From Alphaproteobacteria bacterium (GTDB lineage: Bacteria; Pseudomonadota; Alphaproteobacteria; SP197): 24,524 bases of DNA. The position numbers were made by a program, and so were the translations under genes. Positions 8,206 to 15,838 of the stretch are shown piece by piece. Within the stretch, counting starts at the first letter, position 1. Each line of letters starts with the position of its first letter. The DNA is taken from NCBI GenBank assembly GCA_022822575.1, contig JAJEBJ010000339.1, positions 1-24,524 on the forward strand, written 5' to 3'. The notes beneath the pieces are model-generated. The model saw nothing but the letters and a program-made list of their open reading frames with translations. It searched no databases and was not told where the DNA came from.

Positions 8206-9066
8206 CTACACGGGCCGGTCGCCTTCGACGGTGACGCGCCACATCAGGCGCCTGGCGCCGGGGTAGTCGTTCGTCGCGTAGTGTTGTGTGCAACGATTGT
8301 CCCAGATGACAAGGGTGTTCGGCTGCCAGCGTACCCGGCAGGTGAAGTCGGGACGGACGAGGTGGCGGAACAGGAAATCGAGGATGGAGCGGCTCTCGTC
8401 CGGCGTCATGCCCTCGATGGCGCGTGTGAAGTACTCGTTGACGAAGAGCGCCTTTCTTCCCGTCTCGGGATGGGTGCGTGCCAGGGGGTGGCTGACTGCT
8501 TCCGGCGCCTCGGCAAGGCTGGCCTCCCTGTCATGTCCCTGGAAGGCCGTGTGTTCGGCCGCGAGACCGTCGAGCATGCGGCGCATGACAGGCGACAGCG
8601 CTTCCCACGCGAGGACCATGTTGGCAAACAACGTGTCACCGCCGAAGGGCGGGACGATACGGGCATGGAGAAGGGAAGCGAAAGATGGACGTTCGGCCCA
8701 GGTGATGTCGCTGTGCCAGCGTCCTGCAAAGCGCGCGGTCACGTTCTCCTCGGAACGGACTTCCATCACTTCCGGATGCCCCGCCACGCCGGAAACGAAG
8801 GGGTTGACGTGGAGAGGACCCAAGGAACGCCCCAGGGCGACCAGCCCGCCGGCGTCGAGATCCTGGTCGCGCAGGACGAGAACCATGTGATTGAGAAGTG
8901 CGCGGCGCAGATCCGCGAACTGTTGCCGATCGAGGCCGGTGGCAAGCTCGATTCCGTGGACTTCCGCACCGAGCGCACCGCTGATCGGGGTCACGTCGAA
9001 GGATGTGTAGTCGTCCGTCTCCTGGCCTTCATGCCGCAGGGGAGGCAGGTAGTCGATGGTTGCCAT
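8206..9066 (-). CDS. TauD/TfdA-family Fe(II)/2-oxoglutarate dioxygenase
   Basis: This 286-residue protein has the iron ligands of the family: H118 and D120 in RWHSDITW, and a distal H262 in DNRCTQHYA. R273, 11 residues later, is spaced as the 2-oxoglutarate-binding arginine is in TauD. The N-terminal VTPISGALGAEVHGIELA is also typical. These enzymes hydroxylate a carbon next to a heteroatom, releasing sulfite from taurine, aldehyde from ethers or demethylating amines, and consume 2-oxoglutarate and O2. It lies 79 bp after the PotA-like gene on the same strand, so it may act on the compound this ABC system brings in. No strong ribosome binding site is seen before the ATG at 9066. The specific substrate is unknown. 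Confidence 0.92.
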   Translation of the reverse strand: MATIDYLPPLRHEGQETDDYTSFDVTPISGALGAEVHGIELATGLDRQQFADLRRALLNHMVLVLRDQDLDAGGLVALGRSLGPLHVNPFVSGVAGHPEVMEVRSEENVTARFAGRWHSDITWAERPSFASLLHARIVPPFGGDTLFANMVLAWEALSPVMRRMLDGLAAEHTAFQGHDREASLAEAPEAVSHPLARTHPETGRKALFVNEYFTRAIEGMTPDESRSILDFLFRHLVRPDFTCRVRWQPNTLVIWDNRCTQHYATNDYPGARRLMWRVTVEGDRPV

Positions 9067-9145
9067 GTCGTCTTGGCCGGCGTTGCCTCGATCATTCCAG
9101 CCCCGGATCCGTGATTGTCAAGGCCGTGGCGCGATGGTCGCTCCT

Positions 9146-10237
9146 TCAGGAGAGGAGAACGACGGAACGCATTGACCAGTTCAGCCACACCTCTCCGTCG
9201 CGTGGGCCACCCTCGACGGCGTCGCTGTCCAGGTTGGGCTCAGAAACGATGAGTGGCGCCTCAATGCCCTCAACCTTCACGAAGTGATGACTGCGGTCGC
9301 CGAGGTAGGCCGTGGAGTCGATGACGCCCCTGACGGTGTTGCCGGTGTCAGGTCTGCTCGTGTGAAGCGAGATCTTCTCCGGACGCAGGGCCACAGTGCA
9401 CCGCGCGCCGGATCCGGGGTGAGGGTCCCGCTTGTGGGCCTTGATGAGTCCGACCGTCCCGGCATCAATCTCGACCGTGTCGTCATGGACGTCGAGCACC
9501 CGGGCCTCGAGGAAGTTCATGGTGCCGATGAACTCAGCGACCTCGCGACTCTGCGGCGCCTCGTAGAGCCTGGCGGGGGAGTCGATCTGCAGGTGTCGCC
9601 CCTTCGACATGACGGCGACGCGATCCGACATGGTGAGCGCTTCCTCCTGGTCATGGGTCACGAACACGAATGTGATGCCGACCGAGCGCTGGAGGTCCCT
9701 CAGTTCCAGCTGCATGCTTTCCCGCAGCTTCTTGTCGAGGGCGCCGAGTGGCTCGTCGAGCAGGAGAACCTTGGGTTGCCGGATCAGCGCCCGTGCCAGG
9801 GCGACACGCTGTCTTTCGCCGCCCGACAGTTCGTGCGAGGCACGGTTCTGGTATCCGGGAAGCTTGATGAGGTCGAGCATCTCCTCGACGCGTTCGTTGA
9901 CCCGGGCCCGGGGCAGTCGTGCATCGAGAAGGCCATAGGCGATGTTCTTCTTCACCGTCAGGTGAGGGAAGATGGCGTAGTTCTGGAACACGATGTTGAC
10001 GGGTCGGTGGTTGGGCGCAACCGCCGCCATCGCCTGCCCGTCGATGTGGACTTCCCCGGATGTCGGGAACTCGAAGCCGGCGAGAATGCGCAGCAGCGTG
10101 CTCTTCCCGCACCCCGACGGACCGAGCAGGGAAAAGAACTCGCCCCTGCGGATGTCGATGCTGACCTGGTCCACGGCCAGGACGCTGCCGAATCTCTTGG
10201 AGACATTCTGTATGGAAATGAAGGAGGTATCGTCCAT
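9146..10237 (-). CDS. PotA-like ABC transporter ATP-binding protein
   Basis: This 363-residue ATPase belongs to the spermidine/putrescine (PotA) type of importers. Walker A is GPSGCGKST (39-47), the Q-loop is at Q85 in VFQNYAIF, the signature is LSGGERQ (137-143), Walker B is VLLLDEP (157-163) and the switch histidine is H195 in VTHDQEEAL. A C-terminal TOBE-type domain (about 230-363) follows, as in PotA and other type I importers. It lies 46 bp after the fused permease gene and clearly belongs with it. The real substrate may be a polyamine or another cationic amine; the ATPase does not tell. The ATG at 10237 is preceded by GGGAG about ten bases upstream. Confidence 0.95.
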   Translation of the reverse strand: MDDTSFISIQNVSKRFGSVLAVDQVSIDIRRGEFFSLLGPSGCGKSTLLRILAGFEFPTSGEVHIDGQAMAAVAPNHRPVNIVFQNYAIFPHLTVKKNIAYGLLDARLPRARVNERVEEMLDLIKLPGYQNRASHELSGGERQRVALARALIRQPKVLLLDEPLGALDKKLRESMQLELRDLQRSVGITFVFVTHDQEEALTMSDRVAVMSKGRHLQIDSPARLYEAPQSREVAEFIGTMNFLEARVLDVHDDTVEIDAGTVGLIKAHKRDPHPGSGARCTVALRPEKISLHTSRPDTGNTVRGVIDSTAYLGDRSHHFVKVEGIEAPLIVSEPNLDSDAVEGGPRDGEVWLNWSMRSVVLLS

Positions 10238-10283
10238 CAGGCAAAGCTCCCGGAGTGCCCGTCATGGTGGCCGGATCCCGTCA

Positions 10284-12041
10284 TCATCGGAATCTGTCCG
10301 CCGGTGTCACGACGTGTTTGTCTCCCGACCGCCTGAAGAACTCGGCGGTGACGATGAGAATGATGGACACCATGAAGATGAGGGCGCCCAGGGCCAGAAC
10401 ACTTGGCAGCGTCTGCGGGAAACGAACCTGCGTCCATATGAAGACAGGCAGGGTGACCTGGTTGCCTCCCAGGAAGAAGGCGAAGAGAAACTCGTCGAAA
10501 GATGCGGTGAAGGTGAGCAGGAACGAGGCAACGACGGCCGGCAGGATGAGCGGGAACGTGACACGCCAGAAGGTCATGAAACCGCCGACACCGAGATCTC
10601 GTGACGCTTCCTCGATGTTCTTGGAGAAGCCCTCGAGACGTGCCATCACGACAAGGGTGGCAAAGGGGAGCGTGGTCACGACGTGGGCGACCCCGACCGC
10701 CCACAACGAAAGAGGCATCCCCACGGCAAGGGCAAGAACCAGGAGACCGACCGCCAGGATGATGCCGGGCATCACCATCGGAATGAGGATGAAGCCGATG
10801 GCCAACCCCCTGCCGGGCATCCGGTAGCGGGTCAGCGCCTTGCCGGCAAAGATCGCCAGGACGGTCGTCGTGGTGGCGACCGGCAGGGCGACTTTCAGGC
10901 TGTTGAAGAGGGCGCTCTGCAGGCCGGCATGATCGGCCAGCGCGGCATACCACTTGAACGTGAAGTCCTTGAGCGGCAGCACCATCTGGATGCTGTCATT
11001 GAAGGAAAAGACCGGCAGCATCACGGAGGGGATGTAGAGAAACGCCAGGTAAAGGATGACGTAGAGGAGAAGCCAGTCGATCCCGCGCCTGGTGCGGTCG
11101 ACAGGCCGGGGTGCCGTCGTCGTGATTTCCATGTCCCGCGCCTTGACCGTGCCCAGACGGGCGAACCAGATGAAGGTGCAGACGATGGCCGTGATCGAGA
11201 TCATGATGATGATCGTCAGCGCCGCTCCCAGGGGCCAGTTGTTGGCGGCACCGAACTGGGCGGCGACAATCTGGCCGATCATGACACCCTTGGGTCCGCC
11301 CACCATGACGGGTGTGATGTAGTCTCCGACCGTGGGGATGAACTCGATGACAGCCGCGGCGATCACTCCAGGCATGGAAAGCGGCAGGGTGATGCGCAGG
11401 AAGCGCTTTACGGGTCCGTCACCCAGATCGGCAGCCGCCTCAAGAAGCGACCGGTCAATCTTCTGCAGCGACACGTAAATGGGCAGAATGGCGAAGGCCG
11501 CCCACGCATGGGCTAGTGTGAGTACCACGGCAAAGCGGCTGTAGAGAAGGTACTCCAGGGGCTCCTCGATGAAGCCAAGTCCCTCCAGGGTGCCGTTGAT
11601 CACGCCATTGTTGCCCAGCATGATCTTCCAGGCGAGAACGCGCAGCAGGTAGCTTGTGACGAACGGAATGTTGATCAGGATGAGCCAGGTCATCTTGTTC
11701 CGCGTCACCCTGAAGGCGAGGAAGTAGGCCACCGGGTAGGCAAGCAGGATGGTGATGACCGTCACGGTGGCGGACATCCTGATTGATCGCAGGAGCAGCT
11801 TTCCGTAGATCCACTTGTCGAAGAACGTTTCGTAGTTCTTCAGCGTGAAGGACTGGTCGATGTAGACGTAGGTCTGTGACCAGAAACTGTAGGTCACGAG
11901 CGTGAAGATCGGCAATGCCAGCAGGCAGAACATGGTGAGAATGGCAGGGGACAGCAGCGTGTAGCCGCGCAACCATTCGAATCGCAGGAAACTGGCCCTT
12001 GTCCAGGCGACCCATCCCGCGGTCGAATCACGTGATGTCAT
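10284..12041 (-). CDS. Fused PotB-PotC type ABC transporter permease
   Basis: One 585-residue chain contains both permease subunits that are separate proteins in the classic Pot system. The N-terminal half (about 1-295) is PotB-like, with its cytoplasmic EAA loop at 201-220 (EAAADLGDGPVKRFLRITLP). The C-terminal half (about 323-570) is PotC-like, with a second EAA loop starting at about 478 (EASRDLGVGGFMTFWRVTFP). Each half has about six hydrophobic segments. A charged linker of roughly 25 residues (about 297-322) connects them. No stop or frame change occurs between the halves, so this is a true fusion. ATG at 12041 is used; an in-frame GTG lies two codons upstream. It sits 18 bp after the flavin oxidoreductase gene and before the ATPase. 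Confidence 0.93.
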   Translation of the reverse strand: MTSRDSTAGWVAWTRASFLRFEWLRGYTLLSPAILTMFCLLALPIFTLVTYSFWSQTYVYIDQSFTLKNYETFFDKWIYGKLLLRSIRMSATVTVITILLAYPVAYFLAFRVTRNKMTWLILINIPFVTSYLLRVLAWKIMLGNNGVINGTLEGLGFIEEPLEYLLYSRFAVVLTLAHAWAAFAILPIYVSLQKIDRSLLEAAADLGDGPVKRFLRITLPLSMPGVIAAAVIEFIPTVGDYITPVMVGGPKGVMIGQIVAAQFGAANNWPLGAALTIIIMISITAIVCTFIWFARLGTVKARDMEITTTAPRPVDRTRRGIDWLLLYVILYLAFLYIPSVMLPVFSFNDSIQMVLPLKDFTFKWYAALADHAGLQSALFNSLKVALPVATTTTVLAIFAGKALTRYRMPGRGLAIGFILIPMVMPGIILAVGLLVLALAVGMPLSLWAVGVAHVVTTLPFATLVVMARLEGFSKNIEEASRDLGVGGFMTFWRVTFPLILPAVVASFLLTFTASFDEFLFAFFLGGNQVTLPVFIWTQVRFPQTLPSVLALGALIFMVSIILIVTAEFFRRSGDKHVVTPADRFR

Positions 12042-12059
12042 GGCCACCGGAGTATCGCC

Positions 12060-13343
12060 CTACCACTCGCGCCGGCTTTGCCAGCGGTAACTGGCAAGGC
12101 GGGCCTCAACGCCCAGTGCCAGAAACGGTTGGGCGGGCAGCCTGGCGGGACCGCTGAGCGCCGCCGCGTCATCGATAAGGGACGATTCGCCGCCAAGGGC
12201 ATGCTCGGCGACGAGCTTGCCGGAAATCGTGCCCCTCGCCAGGCCCACGCCGCAGTAACCCAGGGAAACGAAGAGGCCTGGTTCCAGGCGGCCGAAATGG
12301 GTCGCCCAGTCCCGGGTCATGCAGAAGACCCCGGCCCAGGTGTGCTCGAAGTCGAGATTTGCGAGCACGGGAAAACGATCGGTGACCCCCTTCCTGTGCG
12401 TTGCCAGGAGAGACTGGCGACGCCTGGCCCCAAGACGGAAATCTCCGGCATAGTAAGTGCCGAAACGCGCAAGGATGCGGTTGGACCGGGTGCGGCGCAT
12501 GGTTGCGGTCCCGGTGATCCCCCAGTCGCGATGCCCGGTCATGGCCGCATCCTCCTCGTCGTTGAGAGGACGCGACAGGCTGGCACAGGCGATCATGGGA
12601 AACACCTCACCTTTCAGGAGGCCGAGCCGTGCAATGAAGGCGTTTGTCGTCAGGAGCACGTTGGGTGTGTCGATGCGACCATCATCACAGACCACTGACC
12701 GGGACCTGCCGGAGGTGATGCGCCGCACGCACGTTTCCTCGAAGACATCGACGTTCTCTGGCAGGGACTGGCCGAGCCCCCGGCACATGGCCGCCGGATT
12801 GATCGTCACGGTGCGGGGCGTGAGAACGGCCGCATGGTAGTGACGTGTGCCGATCACGTCGGCAAGCGCGTCGCCTTCCAGCCATTCGTATGTCTCGCCA
12901 AGACTCTCCAGCATGGCCACGGTTGCGTGGAGACCACCGACCCGCGATGCATCGACCACTGCCGTCAGGTGACCGTGGGGGGTCCATTCGCAGTCGATTT
13001 CGTTCTCCCTTACCTGGAGTTCCAGTTCGGCCAGCCCTGCCAGGACCAGGCGGGATATCCGCAGGTTCGTGGCATGGTCGAACTGTTCCGTAAGGTGCGG
13101 CGTATCGATGATGAAGCCGGCGTTGCGGCCGGATGAACCATAGCCGATGCGAAACTCCTCGATCAGGACAATACGCTTGTCGGGAAGAAGTTCGCCAAGC
13201 CGGCGGGCCGCCGCAAGTCCCGTGACTCCGCCGCCGACGACAACCCAGTCCGCAACCTCGTCACCCGTCAGGCGCCGCGCGGGTGCCGGTGGTGGCAGGA
13301 TGGCATACCAGCCCGGGGCATGATTCTGCTCGATTGCCACCAT
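12060..13343 (-). CDS. FAD-dependent amine oxidoreductase (DAO family, PuuB-like)
   Basis: This 427-residue flavoprotein has a dinucleotide-binding motif VVVGGGVTGLAAARRLGEL (about 34-52) followed by GYGSSGRNAGFIID, which is typical of the D-amino-acid oxidase / gamma-glutamylputrescine oxidase group. The leading GWYAILPPPAPARRLTGDEVADW region is also typical of that subgroup. These enzymes oxidise C-N bonds to an imine, with release of amine, aldehyde or oxo acid, usually passing electrons to O2 or quinone. The ATG at 13343 follows GAAGG at good spacing. An in-frame TTG at 13358 overlaps the previous gene's stop as TTGA and is an alternative start. The position inside a Pot-like operon supports an amine substrate, but polyamine specificity is inferred. 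Confidence 0.9.
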   Translation of the reverse strand: MVAIEQNHAPGWYAILPPPAPARRLTGDEVADWVVVGGGVTGLAAARRLGELLPDKRIVLIEEFRIGYGSSGRNAGFIIDTPHLTEQFDHATNLRISRLVLAGLAELELQVRENEIDCEWTPHGHLTAVVDASRVGGLHATVAMLESLGETYEWLEGDALADVIGTRHYHAAVLTPRTVTINPAAMCRGLGQSLPENVDVFEETCVRRITSGRSRSVVCDDGRIDTPNVLLTTNAFIARLGLLKGEVFPMIACASLSRPLNDEEDAAMTGHRDWGITGTATMRRTRSNRILARFGTYYAGDFRLGARRRQSLLATHRKGVTDRFPVLANLDFEHTWAGVFCMTRDWATHFGRLEPGLFVSLGYCGVGLARGTISGKLVAEHALGGESSLIDDAAALSGPARLPAQPFLALGVEARLASYRWQSRREW

Positions 13344-13354
13344 GAAGGTTGCCT

Positions 13355-14209
13355 TCAACCCGACTGGAACGGCAGGTGGCGAAGGCTCGACGACACGTTG
13401 TGCGGAGCAACGGCAACATAACGCGCCATGTTGTGCATGGATGCATCCCCGCCCATGCCGTACTCCGCGTCGTAGCCATAGAGATGGTCGTCGTCGTCTT
13501 CCGTTCCCCGGCCTCCCAGATTGCCAGCAAGGAACAGGATACGGGTCTGTGCCTGGTCCGGGTCAATTCTGTTGAAGGGATGCCAGTTTCCCATGACGAT
13601 CGTGCCGTGGCGCTTCTGTGCGGCGTCGAGATAACGACCGAGCGGTTCGACTCCTCCGGCCCTCACCACCAGGTTCGGATCTTCTCGCAGGCGCTCGAAC
13701 GTCTCGTAACCCCGCTTCGACTGCCGCATCATCTCGAAGTCCGATATGACACCGTACCGCATGGGCAGATCGGCGATGCCCGCCTTGAACTCCCGGAACG
13801 GATAGATCGGGATCTCGGTGCCGTCTGGGAGCCGGCCTTCGAGGATCTCCCGCACTTCGCGGCTGGAGATCTTGGCGGCGTACTGACCGGTGAACCCTTC
13901 GGGATCGGTGCGGGCGGTACTGGACCTGTAGACCCTTTCAAATCGTTCGGGCGACGCAAAGATGCCGCCTCCGTGCACGCCGACGACCACCCGGTTGCCC
14001 GCCGGCGTCGTCATCACGCTCTCCTCGGAATTCGAGGTGAACCAGGTGTTCCAGATGATGTTGTCATAGGGTGCGTGGGCACGGGCATGCAGGAGTTGCG
14101 GCATGGAGGCGACAAAGCCGTCGTCACCTGCATGTTCGAGGGCGCGCCTGAGGGCGTCGGGAACATGGGATTCGAAGAAGATGTCGGCTTCCATCCTGAT
14201 GTCGGTCAT
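13355..14209 (-). CDS. Conserved-looking protein of unknown function in the amine operon
   Basis: I do not recognise this 284-residue protein. It looks cytoplasmic: no signal peptide or membrane segment is visible. The centre has a glycine-rich turn VVVGVHGGGIFASP (about 74-87). The C-terminal third has an acidic run TEDDDDHLYGYDAEYGMGG (about 236-254) followed by an MHNMARYVAVAPHNVSSS stretch, which could hold metal ligands. Codon use matches its neighbours and it lies 11 bp before the flavin oxidoreductase, so it is a real gene in that operon. The ATG at 14209 has GGGGAG about ten bases upstream. Upstream in-frame codons run through the terminator-like hairpin and are not expected to be translated. 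It could be an enzyme acting on the imported compound, but that is only context. Confidence 0.82.
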   Translation of the reverse strand: MTDIRMEADIFFESHVPDALRRALEHAGDDGFVASMPQLLHARAHAPYDNIIWNTWFTSNSEESVMTTPAGNRVVVGVHGGGIFASPERFERVYRSSTARTDPEGFTGQYAAKISSREVREILEGRLPDGTEIPIYPFREFKAGIADLPMRYGVISDFEMMRQSKRGYETFERLREDPNLVVRAGGVEPLGRYLDAAQKRHGTIVMGNWHPFNRIDPDQAQTRILFLAGNLGGRGTEDDDDHLYGYDAEYGMGGDASMHNMARYVAVAPHNVSSSLRHLPFQSG

Positions 14210-14258
14210 GATGGCGTCGCTCCCCGACGGACATTGTTGACGAACGATCGACACAACG

Positions 14259-14296
14259 ATGCGCCCCTTGCCGGAAACCACCGGCAAGGGGCGCAT
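14259..14296 (-). terminator. Strong 16-bp hairpin after the first binding-protein gene
   Basis: A perfect 16-base inverted repeat (14259-14274 with 14281-14296) encloses the 6-base loop AAACCA. It starts 12 bases after the TAG of the upstream binding-protein gene (on the minus strand). The run of T after it is weak (TCGTTGTGT), so it may act as a partial terminator or an mRNA-stabilising hairpin that keeps binding-protein mRNA more abundant than that of the downstream genes. Confidence 0.7.
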
Positions 14297-14308
14297 GTCA
14301 GGTGATCG

Positions 14309-15406
14309 CTACATTCCGGCTTGGGCTTCGTGCCACATCTCGATGAGGCGCGCATCCTTCTCCGGGGGAACCTCATCGAAGAAGACCCCCTTGGAGAGAA
14401 GGGCGACGGGATCATCGAGCCCCTTGTCGCGCAGGACGTCAGGGTCGATCAGATCGAAGGTGTTGATGTTGGCGTGACCGTAGCCGTAGGTCTCGAACAG
14501 GGAGAGCCCTCCGACCGGATCGAGCATGGCGTTGATGTACTCGTAGGCCTGCTCTTCCGAACCCTCGCCATCGCTGCTCAGGCACAGTCCGCACATCCAG
14601 GGCATCACCGGGTCGACGATGACGACCGGAATTCCCTCTTCCTTCATGCGCCGGGACGCACTGCCGTAGATGTAGGAAATGCCGACGTCGCCGGCGACCC
14701 AGGCCTGTTCGAGCTGTGTGCTGTCGGTCCACACAAAGCGGGCATTGTCCAGCATCTTCCTGAAGATCTCCGGGGCCATGGCCATCTCTTCCTCAGTCGG
14801 ATCGAGGGGATTGGCCCAGCGACCGATGACGCCGGCCACCAGAATGTTGACCCCCATCTGTGACGTCAGGGAGGTCTTGCCCTCGAATCGCGGGTCGACG
14901 AAGAGGTCGAAGGTCGGGTTGTCGACTTCGATGACCTCGGGGTTGTAGGCGACCGTGGAAAAACCCCAGTCCCAGGGGCAGAAGAAGTACTCGCCTTCGA
15001 TGCGAACACCCTTGACTTCGAGAAGGTCCGGGATGATCTCGGGCCACCTCGGAATGCGGTCTGTCTCGAGGGCCTTGATGAGTCCCGCATCGCGGAACTT
15101 CTTCACCGAGGCGGTGCAGGGATGCACCAGGTCCACCCTGAAACCGGCGCGCATCTTCTGGAAGGCATCCTCGGTTTCGGAGAAGAACGTCACCTCAGGC
15201 TGTCCGCCGTACTTGGCATTGTATTCGGGGTGGAATGATTCGTACTCGTAGCCGTTCCACTCCAGGAGGCTGAGATCAACCTCGGCCCGCGCCTTGCCGG
15301 GAATCAACGGCACGGTCACGAGTCCCACTGATGCCAGCACCCCTGCCGCCTCGCGGCGTGTCAGCGCACCTTCGCGCAGAGCCCTGGTGAATTCTTGCGG
15401 TTTCAT
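14309..15406 (-). CDS. PotD/PotF-like periplasmic substrate-binding protein 1
   Basis: This 365-residue binding protein of the spermidine/putrescine type has a short leader with twin arginines (TRREAAGVLASVGLVTVPLI, about 16-35), so Tat export is possible. The mature part has LLEWNGYEYESFHPEYNAKY and a region around FRVDLVHPC (C97) shared with its paralogue at 17088-18215. A second shared cysteine, C272 in PWMCGL, sits near the C-terminal lobe. The ATG at 15406 is preceded by GGGAG at good spacing. Longer upstream frames lack a ribosome site. It heads the operon with the fused permease and ATPase, separated from the next gene by a strong hairpin, and probably sets the specificity of this importer. 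The ligand is likely a cationic amine (inference). Confidence 0.92.
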   Translation of the reverse strand: MKPQEFTRALREGALTRREAAGVLASVGLVTVPLIPGKARAEVDLSLLEWNGYEYESFHPEYNAKYGGQPEVTFFSETEDAFQKMRAGFRVDLVHPCTASVKKFRDAGLIKALETDRIPRWPEIIPDLLEVKGVRIEGEYFFCPWDWGFSTVAYNPEVIEVDNPTFDLFVDPRFEGKTSLTSQMGVNILVAGVIGRWANPLDPTEEEMAMAPEIFRKMLDNARFVWTDSTQLEQAWVAGDVGISYIYGSASRRMKEEGIPVVIVDPVMPWMCGLCLSSDGEGSEEQAYEYINAMLDPVGGLSLFETYGYGHANINTFDLIDPDVLRDKGLDDPVALLSKGVFFDEVPPEKDARLIEMWHEAQAGM

Positions 15407-15838
15407 GAAATTCTCCCTCATTGATTTGGTCATTCCCGAACGGATCACAGGAGAGTCACCCGTCCGGTTTTCACTCTGGAGATCCTTCCGGCGGACAATC
15501 CTGCATGACCCTGTTTCCATCGTTACGGTACCGGTTGCGCCCATAGAGGCATAGTCCTAAATCTCGCCCCGATGGCTCTGTGATCAGATTGGATCATGGC
15601 CTGCGCCACCAGCCTTCGAGGCAGCATTTCTTCGTCGTGGAGAGCGAGGTTCACGCCCTTGACCGCGTCGAACCCCTGTCACTGCGAAGGGCAGAATCAT
15701 GGGCTCGAACTCGCGATCGTCCCGCAGACCGTGGACACAACCGCTCCGCGGGACGTGTGTTGGGTGCCCGCCGGACTTTCTCTCATGAGGTGTTCCCTCT
15801 ACTATTGTCGGGTTGGAGGAACCGATGGAGCGGGAATC
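15407..15838 (-). other. 432-bp divergent intergenic region with a possible operator and a decayed frame
   Basis: This gap separates the binding-protein gene from the divergent Rieske oxygenase gene, so it must hold both promoters. I cannot place either confidently: TACTAT (15800-15805) is a weak -10 candidate for the Rieske gene, without a good -35. TGATC-n6-GATCA (15581-15596) is a possible operator. On the minus strand, codon-like sequence runs from about 15760 to 15585 but is broken by stops near 15700 and 15680. After the second stop it reads FDAVKGVNLALHDEEML. This may be a dead gene fragment; its identity is uncertain. Confidence 0.35.

Noticed and set aside
9284..10336. Plus-strand open frame of 350 codons opposite the PotA-like gene
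   Set aside because: The opposite strand carries Walker A, signature and Walker B motifs; the plus frame has no recognisable domain.
13349..14305. Plus-strand open frame of 318 codons opposite the unknown protein
   Set aside because: The minus frame has a ribosome site, fits operon spacing and has ordinary protein composition; the plus frame does not look protein-like.
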